Below are positions 51,927 through 60,881 of a stretch of 64,000 bases of DNA, piece by piece. The translations under genes and the position numbers were made by a program. The notes beneath the pieces are model-generated. The model was not told where the DNA came from. It saw only the letters and a list, made by a program, of their open reading frames with translations, and searched no databases. The DNA is taken from assembly GCA_964624795.1 (NCBI GenBank), contig CAZUZS010000007.1, positions 36,080 to 100,079 on the forward strand, given 5' to 3'. The stretch's first letter is position 1; the number at the start of each line of letters is the position of its first letter. Source of the stretch: CAZUZS01 sp964624795. GTDB lineage: Bacteria > Calditrichota > Calditrichia > RBG-13-44-9.

Positions 51927-54743
51927 ATGTCTCAAATTCGAATTTATCCGGTTTTCACGATTGCTCTCACTATCTTGCTGCTGTGCGGGATGCCGGGCTC
52001 ATCGCTGCTGGCGCAGCAAAGGGCATTGCCCTATTTCCCATCCGGAACCTACCAGGCCGGGATTCCATCGCCGGATGAAGTTTTGGGCTTCCCCTCAGGC
52101 CAAAAGCCGGTACGGTATGATCAGGCGATTGCCTATCTGCAAAAACTTGCCGCGGTGTCTCCGCGCGTACAATTGGTAGAATTCGGCGAAACCTTCGAAA
52201 TGCGGAAACTGCACTATGCGGTGATTACCTCGGAGGAGAATCTGGCCCGGCTGCCGGAAATTCGAAGTAATATCGCTAAACTTGCGGATCCCCGGACATT
52301 GGCTTCCGGGGACCGGCCGCAGGATATAATCGGATCTACTCCCGCCATCGCCTGGATGATGTACGGAATCCACGGAGACGAGATCTCAAGCACCGATGCC
52401 TCTCTCCGGCTTGCTTACCAGTTAGCGGCCGGCACCGACACGCTCACTGAGAAAATAAGACACGAACTGGTTGTCTGCATTCATCCCATGGAAAATCCGG
52501 ACGGCAGGGAACGCTTCTTAGCGCAATTGCGGCAATGGAACGGTAACATGGTGAGCCCCGACATGCAGAGTATTCAGCACACCAGCGTTTGGCCTTGGGG
52601 AAGAGGAAATCATTACCTGTTCGACCTGAATCGCGACTGGATGCTGCTCGTAAATCCCGAAAGCAGGGCGCGAACCAAAGCAATCATGTCGTGGAATCCG
52701 CAACTGGTTGTAGATTCTCATGAGATGGGAGGATTGGACACCTATCTTTTTCCGCCGTCACGCGAGCCGCGTAATCCCAATATAAATCAGACGATGCGCG
52801 ACTGGTCGAAGCGTTTCGCGCAGGACCAGGCAGATGCCTGGGATCATTTCGGTTGGAGCTACTACACGCGGGAATGGCTGGAGGACTGGTATCCCGGTTA
52901 CGGCAGCACCCTTCCCTTTTTGTGGGGTGCGGTAAGCATTTTGTACGAGCAGGCGGGAACGGATGGTTCGATGGTAAAACGGGCGGACGGCACGATCCTG
53001 ACCTTCCGGGAAGCGGTAGATCACCAGTTCGTCAGCTCCATGGCCAACCTCTCCACCGCCGCCGGAGACCGGCTGGCCCTGCTGGAGGATTTTTTCGCTG
53101 CAAAGAACGCTGCCCTGAACATCAAAAAGAAGAATGCACCGAAGGTTTTTTACCTGCTGCCGGGGAACAATCCGGAGCGGGCCCGGGAGCTGGTTCAAAC
53201 CCTTTTGCTGCAAAACGTGGAAATCAGCCGGGCCTCCGAGAATTTTCAGATGAGCGATTTGCACGGCTACTGGAGCAAAATCGAGATTTCCAAGACCTTG
53301 CCGGCAGGAACTTATGTCATCCGGCTGGACCAACCGCTGCAGCCGTTCATTCTTGCGATGCTCGAATTCGACCCGCATACCACCACTCAATTCCTGAAGG
53401 ACGAAAGGGAATCGCTGCTGCGCGAAAAGGAAACCCGTTTATATGAAGTCAGCGCCTGGTCGCTGCCGCTGGCTTACAACGTGGAGACCTACTGGTCGGC
53501 AAAATACCCATCTGTGAAGACCACACCTGTGGACAGGGTGCCACCGGGGGTCGGCAAAATCGTGAATACCTCACTTGCCTACGGTTTCGTTTTCGATTAT
53601 GCAGACGACCGCGCGGTGGAAACCACCGTTCAATTGCTTTCCAAAGGATACAATCTCCGTGCAGCCCAAAAGCCGTTCGCCATTGCGGGGCACGACTTCC
53701 CGCGCGGGAGCATTTTATTGCGGACAAACGAAAATCCCCCTTCCCTAATGGATGATGTGGTGCAAATATCCCAGAAAACCGGCGCGACAATCTATGGAGT
53801 AAACACGGCCCTGAGTGAAGTCGGCCCCGACCTGGGTGGCAATAATTTTATTCTGCTGGCAGAACCGCGAATTGCGCTGCTGACCGGTCCAGCCATCAGC
53901 ACGACCAGTTTTTCGTCGCTGTGGTTTCTGCTGGACCGCCGGTTGAAGATCCAACATTCGGTGCTTGATTACACCAATTTCGCCCACTTCGATCTCCGCA
54001 AATATAACGTGCTCATTCTGCCTTCAAGCCGGGGCGGCGCGGAGACCTACCAGAAGATATTCGGCAAAGCGGGAGTCGAGAAGCTGAAATCCTGGACGGA
54101 GGCAGGCGGAACGCTGGTCGGGATTGGCGGTGCCGCCGCATTCCTGGCCGACAGCGCGGTGGCACTGAGCAAGGTAAAACTTCGCCGCCAGTCGTTGAAG
54201 GAGCTGGAATTTTATAAACGTGCGGCAGAGCAGGAGAAAAAAGTCGGCCATGAATCGGTGGACAGCCTGGCCTTCTGGAACAGACCGTCGGTCCTGGAAG
54301 ACACGTTTCACATGAAAGAGCCATCAAAGCCAATGCTGCGAGCGATGAAGCAGAAAGACGCCCGTTGGCGGCTATTTCAGCCGCGGGGTGCCATTCTGCG
54401 CGCCAACCTGGATCCGAACGACTGGCTGACCTTTGGCACCGGAGATAAAGTCCCGGTCATCCTGTACACCAGTTACGCATTTCTCTCCAAAGAGCCGGTG
54501 GAGGCCGCCGCCCGGCTGAGCGATGGCGCCAGCCTGCGTCTTGCCGGGCTGTTGTGGCCGGAAGCCAGGACCCGCTGGGAAAACACCGCTTACCTGACCC
54601 GGGAAAAGCTGGGAAAAGGGCAGATGATTTTATTTGCCAATGATCCCTACTTCCGGGCTTACTTTCATGGGAGCGGGAGGTTGCTGATAAACGCGTTATT
54701 GTTGGGACCGGGAATGGGAGCTTCCCAGGGAGTGCCCTGGTAG
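51927..54743 (+). CDS. Exported M14-family zinc carboxypeptidase-like protein
   Basis: I start this at the ATG at 51927 (MSQIRIYPVF), with GAGGAGG upstream; an in-frame ATG 78 bp earlier lacks that support. The product of about 938 residues has a signal peptide (ending LLAQQ) and an M14 catalytic domain with His149 and Glu152 (IHGDE), IHPMENPDGRERF, His265 in DSHEMGG and a candidate catalytic Glu341 in ILYEQAG. A zinc site is thus complete. The C-terminal 500 residues are a beta-rich part with a region (about 640-740) like a glutamine-amidotransferase-type fold (RKYNVLILPSSRGGAE). It probably acts on exported peptides; the specificity cannot be told. Confidence 0.88.
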   Translation: MSQIRIYPVFTIALTILLLCGMPGSSLLAQQRALPYFPSGTYQAGIPSPDEVLGFPSGQKPVRYDQAIAYLQKLAAVSPRVQLVEFGETFEMRKLHYAVITSEENLARLPEIRSNIAKLADPRTLASGDRPQDIIGSTPAIAWMMYGIHGDEISSTDASLRLAYQLAAGTDTLTEKIRHELVVCIHPMENPDGRERFLAQLRQWNGNMVSPDMQSIQHTSVWPWGRGNHYLFDLNRDWMLLVNPESRARTKAIMSWNPQLVVDSHEMGGLDTYLFPPSREPRNPNINQTMRDWSKRFAQDQADAWDHFGWSYYTREWLEDWYPGYGSTLPFLWGAVSILYEQAGTDGSMVKRADGTILTFREAVDHQFVSSMANLSTAAGDRLALLEDFFAAKNAALNIKKKNAPKVFYLLPGNNPERARELVQTLLLQNVEISRASENFQMSDLHGYWSKIEISKTLPAGTYVIRLDQPLQPFILAMLEFDPHTTTQFLKDERESLLREKETRLYEVSAWSLPLAYNVETYWSAKYPSVKTTPVDRVPPGVGKIVNTSLAYGFVFDYADDRAVETTVQLLSKGYNLRAAQKPFAIAGHDFPRGSILLRTNENPPSLMDDVVQISQKTGATIYGVNTALSEVGPDLGGNNFILLAEPRIALLTGPAISTTSFSSLWFLLDRRLKIQHSVLDYTNFAHFDLRKYNVLILPSSRGGAETYQKIFGKAGVEKLKSWTEAGGTLVGIGGAAAFLADSAVALSKVKLRRQSLKELEFYKRAAEQEKKVGHESVDSLAFWNRPSVLEDTFHMKEPSKPMLRAMKQKDARWRLFQPRGAILRANLDPNDWLTFGTGDKVPVILYTSYAFLSKEPVEAAARLSDGASLRLAGLLWPEARTRWENTAYLTREKLGKGQMILFANDPYFRAYFHGSGRLLINALLLGPGMGASQGVPW

Positions 54744-54873
54744 AGAAAAAATTCTTGTGTGTCCGCCAGGGGGCCAAATGTGGGATTGCATTTCAAAGAA
54801 TTGTTGATTTCTGCTCCCCTGGCCCTGCTAATGACACCGAAGACGAAATTCGCGAAGCCGGGATATCCTTATT

Positions 54874-55470
54874 TCAATTATTGCCGGTTGGCTTTACCCA
54901 GTGCGCCTGACGGTCTTTGGGAATGTAATCCAACAGGTCGGCACGAAAATGATCCCGGTCGATGACCCGCAGGTATTTGCAGTCCAGCAGGATCACATTG
55001 TCAGCCAGGCTATCCGGAATCCCGTAAGCGACCGCCAGGTTTCCAACCGCGAACTTTTCCTGGAAATAGTCCAGGTCGGCGTCCTTTTTCAAATGCCAGT
55101 TTACCTGGAACAGGCCTTCACCCCGGATTGACGGATAATACATCAGGTGGGATTGGGTAACGTCTCCCTTCCAGTTGAAATAGCGGTGATCGATCAGCAA
55201 CGCAACTTCATAGTTATCCTTGTTCTCATAAAATTCGCTTTCCTGAATAACGCCGACCCAGGCAACCATCGTGTTCTCATATTGGTAAATATCAGCCCTC
55301 ACATCGTCCGGGTAGACATCAAAAGCAGCCTGGCTGAAAGTCTCTTGCTCCCAGTCGGAAACGGGCCGGTACGCTTTTGTGCAACCAATAAAATGAAAGG
55401 CTGCCAGAATTAAAGCGAAAAAGGTCCCTTTTTTAATGATTCCAGAAATCCCTGCAAAAATGGTTTTCAT
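54874..55470 (-). CDS. Lipoprotein of unknown function
   Basis: The start is the ATG at 55470 (MKTIFAGISG); a TTG further upstream is less likely. The product of about 198 residues has a lipobox-like FHFIGC about 30 residues in, so it is probably a lipoprotein. The mature part is beta-rich with many Tyr and Trp residues (YENTMVAWVGVIQ, HRYFNWKGDV, VAYGIPDSLADNVILLDC) and two Tyr-Pro motifs (DVYPDDV, MYYPSI). I recognise no family with confidence; a distant resemblance to Slp-type outer-membrane lipoproteins is possible. It is the third gene after tonB and exbB on the minus strand (66 bp gap). Confidence 0.65.
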   Translation of the reverse strand: MKTIFAGISGIIKKGTFFALILAAFHFIGCTKAYRPVSDWEQETFSQAAFDVYPDDVRADIYQYENTMVAWVGVIQESEFYENKDNYEVALLIDHRYFNWKGDVTQSHLMYYPSIRGEGLFQVNWHLKKDADLDYFQEKFAVGNLAVAYGIPDSLADNVILLDCKYLRVIDRDHFRADLLDYIPKDRQAHWVKPTGNN

Positions 55471-55536
55471 ATTACAAATCCGCAAGATTTTAAGGTTCCC
55501 TTCCAATAAAAGAAGGAAGTTTATGAATACCTGGTT

Positions 55537-56190
55537 TTATTTTGATCTCAGGTTAAGACTTTCGATCTTTTCCAAATTATCCTGCCGCTGAAAGCGGATA
55601 AGTTTGTTCAACAGAACAAGAACATATTTTTCCATATCCAGCACGAAAGCTTCCGAGCGGGAATTGAAATAATTATATGCCACCAAAACCGGAATGCCGA
55701 TAAAGAGGCCGGTTGCGGTAGTGATTAAAGCTTCGGAAATACCGCCGGAAAGCGCCTTGGCCTGTCCCACGCCAAGCGTCTCGATAATATCGAACACCTT
55801 TATCATGCCCAACACAGTTCCCAGCAGTCCCAGCAGCGGGGCGGCATTGGCAATTGTTTCCAAGGTTACCAGGCCTCTCTGAAGTGTGCGCACCTCCTGG
55901 CGGCCGTCGTCTTCCACCAGCGCCCGCAGCTCATCGGGGGGCAAATCCTGATTCTCGATTCCGGTTTGGAGTATTCGCGAAAAAGGACCTTCAAATTTCT
56001 TGCAGACCGATTTCGCCAAATTCAAATCGGCCGGAGAATTGATCTGGTCCAGAACTCCTACGATTTCAGGGACAAGAATCTTTTTCCGCCGCAGATACCA
56101 AAATCGCTCGATGATGAAGGCCAGCGCAAGGATGGAGCTCAAAATCAGCGGGTACATCATTACACCGCCTTTAATAAACAGTTCTAACAT
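55537..56190 (-). CDS. exbB: MotA/TolQ/ExbB proton channel family protein
   Basis: The 217-residue protein has the ExbB/TolQ layout: a TM helix near the N-terminus (GGVMMYPLILSSILALAFII), a cytoplasmic helical region, and two TM helices at about 115-140 and 150-175 (IANAAPLLGLLGTVLGMI, ISEALITTATGLFIGIPVLVAYN). The APLLGLLGTV and TTATGL sequences are the family hallmarks. It forms a proton channel that powers TonB. It is 51 bp after tonB. ExbD, its usual partner, is not here. Confidence 0.9.
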   Translation of the reverse strand: MLELFIKGGVMMYPLILSSILALAFIIERFWYLRRKKILVPEIVGVLDQINSPADLNLAKSVCKKFEGPFSRILQTGIENQDLPPDELRALVEDDGRQEVRTLQRGLVTLETIANAAPLLGLLGTVLGMIKVFDIIETLGVGQAKALSGGISEALITTATGLFIGIPVLVAYNYFNSRSEAFVLDMEKYVLVLLNKLIRFQRQDNLEKIESLNLRSK

Positions 56191-56241
56191 AACGCCCTCT
56201 GTTTTGCATTCTATTCGAATATTGACACAAGTGAATAATTC

Positions 56242-57159
56242 CTATTCGTTTGCCGCATTATATTGCCGCAAGTCCGGGTAGATCATCTTTATGGTTATGT
56301 TCAGTGAATCGTCCGGGAACTCTTTGGGCAATGCCAGGAATGGAAACATGGCGTGAATAGCGTTCACCGAGCTTTGCTCCAGAGACTGGTGCCCCACCTG
56401 ACGCAAAACCTCAAAATGCCGCATATCGCCCGCCCGGGTAATCGTGAAGCGCACGATGGTGTACCCATGAATGAGCCCCAATTCCGAATATGCCGGCGGA
56501 GGAAACCATACCCGGTAAATCTTTCGTTTGAACGCCAGCATGTATGGTGCCCAGTTCCAGGAATAAGTGCTTAAGGCAAAATCGCCAACCAAATCCGCAT
56601 TAAAGCCGTCTGGCCTTTGTGAAGTTTCGCCCACCTGCTGCTCTTCTTCCATTTGGTCTTCCGGCTTTGCTTGCTGGCTTTTTTGCTGCTCTTGCCCGGT
56701 AAGAGCGGATCGGTTAAAAGCCGGGGACGAGCGGTAAGCCAACAACCCGCTTTCAGATGCGTCCTGTTTCTGCTCGGACTCCTGCGTTCTATCCTGTGGC
56801 TGCGACTGCGACTGGCGATTTTTTTCAACATCGCTGCCGGGCACCGCACGCAACTGTCCGGGCTGAATTACCGGCGCCTGGGAGAGGGAAGATTGGCTGG
56901 ACAACATGTCCGACGCTTGCGGATTTTTGCCGGTGGCATTCGGGTTTTCCACCAACTCGTAAAACTTCTGTGGAATTTGTTTTTCCGGTTGTGTTTTGGG
57001 CTGCTCAAAAACAAGCTCCAGCGGCTCAGGCGTTGCCGCCTTTTCAATCGCTGTTGAACCGAAAAGATATTGCTTGTTCAAAATAATAAGGCCGACTACA
57101 TGGAGCAGGACAGACAGCACCAATGCGATAATGAATATTTTACGCTCTTTTCGATTCAT
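56242..57159 (-). CDS. tonB: TonB-like energy transducer
   Basis: The start is the ATG at 57159 (MNRKERKIF); one TTG codon precedes it. The 305-residue protein has a basic N-terminus and one TM helix (IIALVLSVLLHVVGLIIL) with the conserved His seen in TonB anchors. A Pro/Gln/Glu-rich periplasmic linker with many charged residues (about 40-200) follows. The C-terminal domain has YTIVRFTITRAGDMRHFEVL, the strand-helix-strand fold of TonB. It couples the proton force to outer-membrane transporters. It lies 76 bp downstream of a STAS gene and just before exbB. Confidence 0.88.
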   Translation of the reverse strand: MNRKERKIFIIALVLSVLLHVVGLIILNKQYLFGSTAIEKAATPEPLELVFEQPKTQPEKQIPQKFYELVENPNATGKNPQASDMLSSQSSLSQAPVIQPGQLRAVPGSDVEKNRQSQSQPQDRTQESEQKQDASESGLLAYRSSPAFNRSALTGQEQQKSQQAKPEDQMEEEQQVGETSQRPDGFNADLVGDFALSTYSWNWAPYMLAFKRKIYRVWFPPPAYSELGLIHGYTIVRFTITRAGDMRHFEVLRQVGHQSLEQSSVNAIHAMFPFLALPKEFPDDSLNITIKMIYPDLRQYNAANE

Positions 57160-57237
57160 CAAATCTACTTCTTAAACCAAGAATTTCTTCAACGCTAAAT
57201 AATAATTGACTTATACACCGGCGGGATAGAATAGTTC

Positions 57238-57585
57238 TTACTTATTTAAAGAAGCAACGGCATTTTCCACGGTGGCCTGCATCTCAAAAACGCGCGCGAG
57301 CTGAGCAATGCGAATCATGGTTTGCACGGTCGGGGTAACCGCTCCCAACACCATATTGCCGCCGGCATTATCTGCCTGGCGTTTGCCAAAAAGCAAGGCC
57401 CCAAGCCCGGAACTGTCCATGTCATTTACATTTTGCAGATCAAGAACAATCCGGTTATTGCCATCGGCAATCTCGAGGAATATTTTTTCTTTTAAAGATG
57501 CCGCATTGCTGTGATTTACCTGCTTGTCCAGGATCGTAAAAATAACAATATCACCTTCTTTTCGGGCAGAACTTTTGATATCCAT
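57238..57585 (-). CDS. STAS-domain anti-anti-sigma factor-like protein
   Basis: I use the ATG at 57585 (MDIKSSARKE), with AGAAGG upstream; a longer frame starts inside the promoter. The 115-residue protein is one STAS domain: GDIVIFTILDKQVNHSNA, NRIVLDLQNVNDMDSSGLGALL with the phosphoacceptor Ser pair, and a C-terminal helix RVFEMQATVENAV. It is a paralogue of the STAS protein at 44 kb. It stands first before tonB-exbB and may be cotranscribed with them. Confidence 0.9.
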   Translation of the reverse strand: MDIKSSARKEGDIVIFTILDKQVNHSNAASLKEKIFLEIADGNNRIVLDLQNVNDMDSSGLGALLFGKRQADNAGGNMVLGAVTPTVQTMIRIAQLARVFEMQATVENAVASLNK

Positions 57586-57613
57586 GCTGCACCTTCTGTT
57601 TTTATCCGAATTT

Positions 57614-57642
57614 AAAATAAACAATTCAATGTAAAATGTCAA
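57614..57642 (-). promoter_or_regulatory. Sigma-70-like promoter of the STAS-tonB operon
   Basis: On the minus strand TTGACA (57642-57637) and TATTTT (57619-57614) are exactly 17 bp apart. The transcript would start about 22 nt before the STAS ATG, placing the AGAAGG site properly. Confidence 0.65.
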
Positions 57643-57981
57643 AAGCAAAATTGGGATTAACTGAAGATTCTCAACATTTTATCGAAAATCCGAATATCGG
57701 ATTGCTGAAATGATGTGGGAACAGGAGAAGAACCGCCGGGAACCATCACTTCTCTGTGCTTTGACCGCCCTGTTCTGTTTGCAGTGCATTGGTCACCAAA
57801 ACGAGCAGGATTAAGATTTCACGTATGATTATGATTACGACTTCTGCAGTGACAAAACCTACAATGCGTTGAAGGAAACAATTGATATTTCACTACCGAT
57901 TTAAATTTTCCCCTTGAATAACCGGGGCTTCTTCCCTATTTTTTCCTGCTTTATTTCTCTCTTAAGTTGCAGGCTTTGAAG
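57643..57981. other. Divergent intergenic region before smpB
   Basis: The stretch between the STAS promoter and smpB holds no gene I can support. It contains a 14-bp sequence (57827-57840) shared in inverse orientation with the rnr-lptD intergenic region, and a small cccc/gggg hairpin near 57911-57928. The smpB promoter is presumably here, but no clear hexamer pair was found. Confidence 0.4.
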
Positions 57982-58446
57982 ATGGCAGATGGATTAAAAG
58001 TAGTCACTAAAAACAAGAAAGCATTTTTCGATTACCAGATCTTAGAGAAGCTGGAAGCCGGCCTCGTATTAACCGGCACCGAAGTAAAGTCGCTCCGCGA
58101 GGGAAGATGCAATTTGAAGGACAGTTATGCCCGAATCAGAGATGATGAAGCATGGATCATCGGAATGCATATCAGCCCTTATTCTCACAGCGGTTACACG
58201 GAGCACGAACCGGAACGGGAACGCAAGCTCCTGATGCACAAAGCGGAAATCCGGCGAATTCACCGGAAGGTGATGGAAAAAGGCGTCACACTAATCCCGC
58301 TGCGGGTATATTTCAAAGAGGGCATGGCGAAGGTGGAGATTGGTGTGGCTGCCGGAAAACGCCAGTTTGACAAACGGCAGGACATTGCCCGGCGTGACCA
58401 GGCGCGGGAAATGAAACGAATGGAAAAAAAATTCAGGATCAAATAG
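57982..58446 (+). CDS. smpB: SsrA-binding protein SmpB
   Basis: SmpB carries tmRNA to stalled ribosomes. The 154-residue protein, started at the ATG at 57982 (MADGLKVVTKNKKAFFDY), shows the complete family core: YQILEKLEAGLVLTGTEVKS, REGRCNLKDSYARI, ISPYSHSGYTEHEPERERKLL, HRKVMEKGVTLIPLRVYF, and the basic C-terminal tail GKRQFDKRQDIARRDQ with KKFR. No ssrA gene is seen in the window. tyrS begins 12 bp downstream. Confidence 0.96.
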   Translation: MADGLKVVTKNKKAFFDYQILEKLEAGLVLTGTEVKSLREGRCNLKDSYARIRDDEAWIIGMHISPYSHSGYTEHEPERERKLLMHKAEIRRIHRKVMEKGVTLIPLRVYFKEGMAKVEIGVAAGKRQFDKRQDIARRDQAREMKRMEKKFRIK

Positions 58447-58458
58447 GAGTCGCTGTTT

Positions 58459-59676
58459 ATGTCCAGCAAGTTTTTGCCAGTTGAAGAGCAATTGAAAATA
58501 ATTGGCCGCGGAACTGTCGATCTTATTCCAACGGAGGAGTTGAAACAGAAACTGGAACGAAGCTACCGTACCGGTAAGCCCTTGAGAATCAAGCAGGGTT
58601 TCGATCCCACAGCCCCTGACATTCACCTCGGCCACACAGTGGGAATTCGCAAATTGCGGCAATTCCAGGAACTGGGCCACCAGGTGGTGGTGATTATCGG
58701 GGATTACACCGGCATGGTTGGTGATCCCAGCGAAAAAAATTCAACCCGACCCCGCCTGACTCATGAAGAGGTGATCGAGAACGCCCGCACCTACGAGAAA
58801 CAATTTTTCAAGATATTGGACCGCGACAAGGTTGAGGTCCGCTATAATGGTGAATGGTTCAGCCAAATGAGTTTTGCCGAGATCATGGCGCTGGCTTCCA
58901 AGTTCACCGTGGCCAGAATGCTGGAAAGGGACGATTTTTCAAAACGCTACGGCAATCAGCAGCCGATCAGCATTCATGAGTTCTTCTACCCCCTTATGCA
59001 GGGATACGATTCGGTAATGATCCAGGCGGACGTCGAGATTGGCGCCACCGAGCAAAAATTCAACCTGGTAATCGGGCGCCAAATTCAGAAGGAGTACGGA
59101 CAGGAATCGCAGGTCGTGCTCACACTGCCGGTGCTGGAAGGAATTGACGGTGTGCAGCGAATGAGCAAATCGCTGGGCAATTATATCGGGATCGACGAGC
59201 TACCGGAAGAAATGTTTGGCAAAACTATGCGAATTCCCGACAACTTGATTTACTCCTATTTTGAACTGGTAACCGATGTTGATCTGGATGAACTGAAGAA
59301 GATCGGAAACCAGCTTGAGAATCAAACCGTCAACCCGGTTGTCGTGAAACGATACCTGGCGAGAACCATTGTCCGCATGTATCATGGGCAGAAGGAAGCC
59401 GAGGCGGCCGAGGCCCATTTCGATCTCATCCACAAAGAACATGAGGTTCCGGACGACATTCCGGAGTACCGGCTCACCGGGCAATCGCAGCGGCTGATCG
59501 ACATTATGCTGGAAGCCGGTTTGGTCGGCGGGAAGGGCGAGGCCCGTCGCCTGATACGCCAGGGCGGTGTAAAAATCGATGGGGAAGCCGTTTCCGATGA
59601 GCTTCTTGAATTGAGTGGAACCGGGGAGAAGATTCTAAAAGTTGGGAAACGAAAGTTCCTAAAAGTTATTTTATAA
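58459..59676 (+). CDS. tyrS: Tyrosyl-tRNA synthetase
   Basis: The 405-residue class I synthetase has the HIGH-type motif HLGH (56-59, in PTAPDIHLGH), the KMSKS-type RMSKS (234-238), and a C-terminal S4 RNA-binding domain (GEARRLIRQGGVKIDGE). The N-terminal PLRIKQGFDPTAPDIHLGH and LMQGYDSVMIQADVEIG are TyrRS features of the TyrZ-like group. The start has AGGAG upstream. It is probably cotranscribed with smpB. Confidence 0.96.
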   Translation: MSSKFLPVEEQLKIIGRGTVDLIPTEELKQKLERSYRTGKPLRIKQGFDPTAPDIHLGHTVGIRKLRQFQELGHQVVVIIGDYTGMVGDPSEKNSTRPRLTHEEVIENARTYEKQFFKILDRDKVEVRYNGEWFSQMSFAEIMALASKFTVARMLERDDFSKRYGNQQPISIHEFFYPLMQGYDSVMIQADVEIGATEQKFNLVIGRQIQKEYGQESQVVLTLPVLEGIDGVQRMSKSLGNYIGIDELPEEMFGKTMRIPDNLIYSYFELVTDVDLDELKKIGNQLENQTVNPVVVKRYLARTIVRMYHGQKEAEAAEAHFDLIHKEHEVPDDIPEYRLTGQSQRLIDIMLEAGLVGGKGEARRLIRQGGVKIDGEAVSDELLELSGTGEKILKVGKRKFLKVIL

Positions 59677-59780
59677 TAATTGGATAATCTGCTTTTTCAG
59701 GCAAATTTCCCCAGTTTATTCCAGCGCAAGTTGGTTGTCATTCTTCTTGATTGAAATTCCAACAAAATTCACTTCCCTTT

Positions 59781-60524
59781 TTACGGTTTGCGGAGAAGAT
59801 ATTCGCAGCCGGTAGTTTTAAATTCCCGCAGAAACGGAATGTTGGGAAATTTGATGATGGGCGTTCCCATGCGGAACTTGAATATTGGCCGCAGCAGAAA
59901 AACATCCCTGACAATTTCCTGGTAGCCCAATTTTCGGTAGGTCTTTTCGAACTGGTGAATCGAGAGGCCGATCCGGTAGTTGTGCATCACCGAATCCAGG
60001 TATTCGTCGTTCTCTCCCAACCGATGCCCGATCCAGCGCCACAAGAATTCAGGCAGCAGGTGAACAAAAGGGGTACGTTTGAGGAAAGAGCGGGCATGCT
60101 GCTGGTGCCCGGCAAAGGCTGAAAACCGGGGCGGAAAAGTAATAAAAAGGTATCCGCCCGGATTCAGGAAATCCCGGATAATTTGCAGCGCGCTTTCCCG
60201 GTCGGGAACGTGCTCGATTACATCCCGCATAATCACCACATCGAAGCGACGGGGAATCTTCTGCAGCAGCGTGCGGTCGGTAATGTCGCCAACCATCACC
60301 TCCAAATTGGGATTCAATTCTTTCGCAGTCTGCACGCGATGTGCTTCCAACTCCACGCCAACACCGCTCATGCCTAATTGCTGCAAATAATCCAGCAACC
60401 CGGCTTCGGCGCAACCGACTTCCAGAACCTGCTTCTCCCGAAAATCCGGAATATGCGATTCCAGCAGCGGAACCAGGTAAAGCTCGGCAAATTTTCTCTG
60501 CTCGTTGAAGTGTTTTTCGGCCAT
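59781..60524 (-). CDS. Class I SAM-dependent methyltransferase
   Basis: The start is the ATG at 60524 (MAEKHFNEQR) with GGAGGAG upstream. A longer open frame runs backwards into the tRNA-Leu gene and is not real. The protein of about 247 residues has a SAM motif VLEVGCAEAGLLDYL, an acidic strand end VGVELEAHRV, DVVIMRDVIEHVPDRE and LNPGGYLFITFPP, as in UbiE/Ubi-type and glycan methyltransferases. The Trp/His-rich C-terminal third is unlike the usual core. The substrate cannot be told. It converges on tyrS. Confidence 0.85.
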   Translation of the reverse strand: MAEKHFNEQRKFAELYLVPLLESHIPDFREKQVLEVGCAEAGLLDYLQQLGMSGVGVELEAHRVQTAKELNPNLEVMVGDITDRTLLQKIPRRFDVVIMRDVIEHVPDRESALQIIRDFLNPGGYLFITFPPRFSAFAGHQQHARSFLKRTPFVHLLPEFLWRWIGHRLGENDEYLDSVMHNYRIGLSIHQFEKTYRKLGYQEIVRDVFLLRPIFKFRMGTPIIKFPNIPFLREFKTTGCEYLLRKP

Positions 60525-60588
60525 TCGCTTGATCTCCTCCCTGGCAGATCCCCCCCCTGGAAAACCCGGGCTTTTAGAAGGTGTTAAA

Positions 60589-60617
60589 TGAAAAAGCCTT
60601 GACGAAATCTCAAGGCT
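60589..60617 (-). terminator. Intrinsic terminator after tRNA-Leu
   Basis: On the minus strand an 8-bp perfect stem (agccttga / tcaaggct, 60617-60610 and 60602-60595) with a 7-nt loop is followed by a T-run. It begins eight bases after the tRNA. Confidence 0.9.
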
Positions 60618-60624
60618 GAGTCTG

Positions 60625-60709
60625 TGCCGAGAGCGGGACTCGAACCCGCACGGGCGCAAAGCCCACTAGGTCCTGAACCTAGCGCGTCTGCCAATTCCAC
60701 CACCTCGGC
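60625..60709 (-). tRNA. tRNA-Leu, anticodon CAG
   Basis: The 85-nt class II tRNA has a 7-bp acceptor stem (gccgagg with tctcggc, one G-U), a D-arm, an anticodon stem ctagg/cctag with loop ttcagga giving anticodon CAG, a long variable arm (gggc tttgc gccc), and a T-arm (gcggg ttcgagt cccgc). The discriminator is A, as is typical for leucine. CCA is not encoded. A terminator follows directly. Confidence 0.97.
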
Positions 60710-60881
60710 TCGCAATTTTGCGGTCAAAATTTAAATGCATCGAGAATTCAGCGCAAGCTGTTTTTTCCATTCTGCAGGTAATCATTGCAACACGCAGCAG
60801 GGCACTCAAGATGGGATTTTATTCCAGAATTCAAGGTGAAGTTCTGCCAGCGAATTTCAGGATTTCCAGGTCACTATTCAT

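Noticed and set aside
60525..60659. N-terminal extension of the methyltransferase frame
   Set aside because: The first residues are translated tRNA-Leu and terminator sequence; the GGAGGAG-supported ATG at 60524 is the real start.
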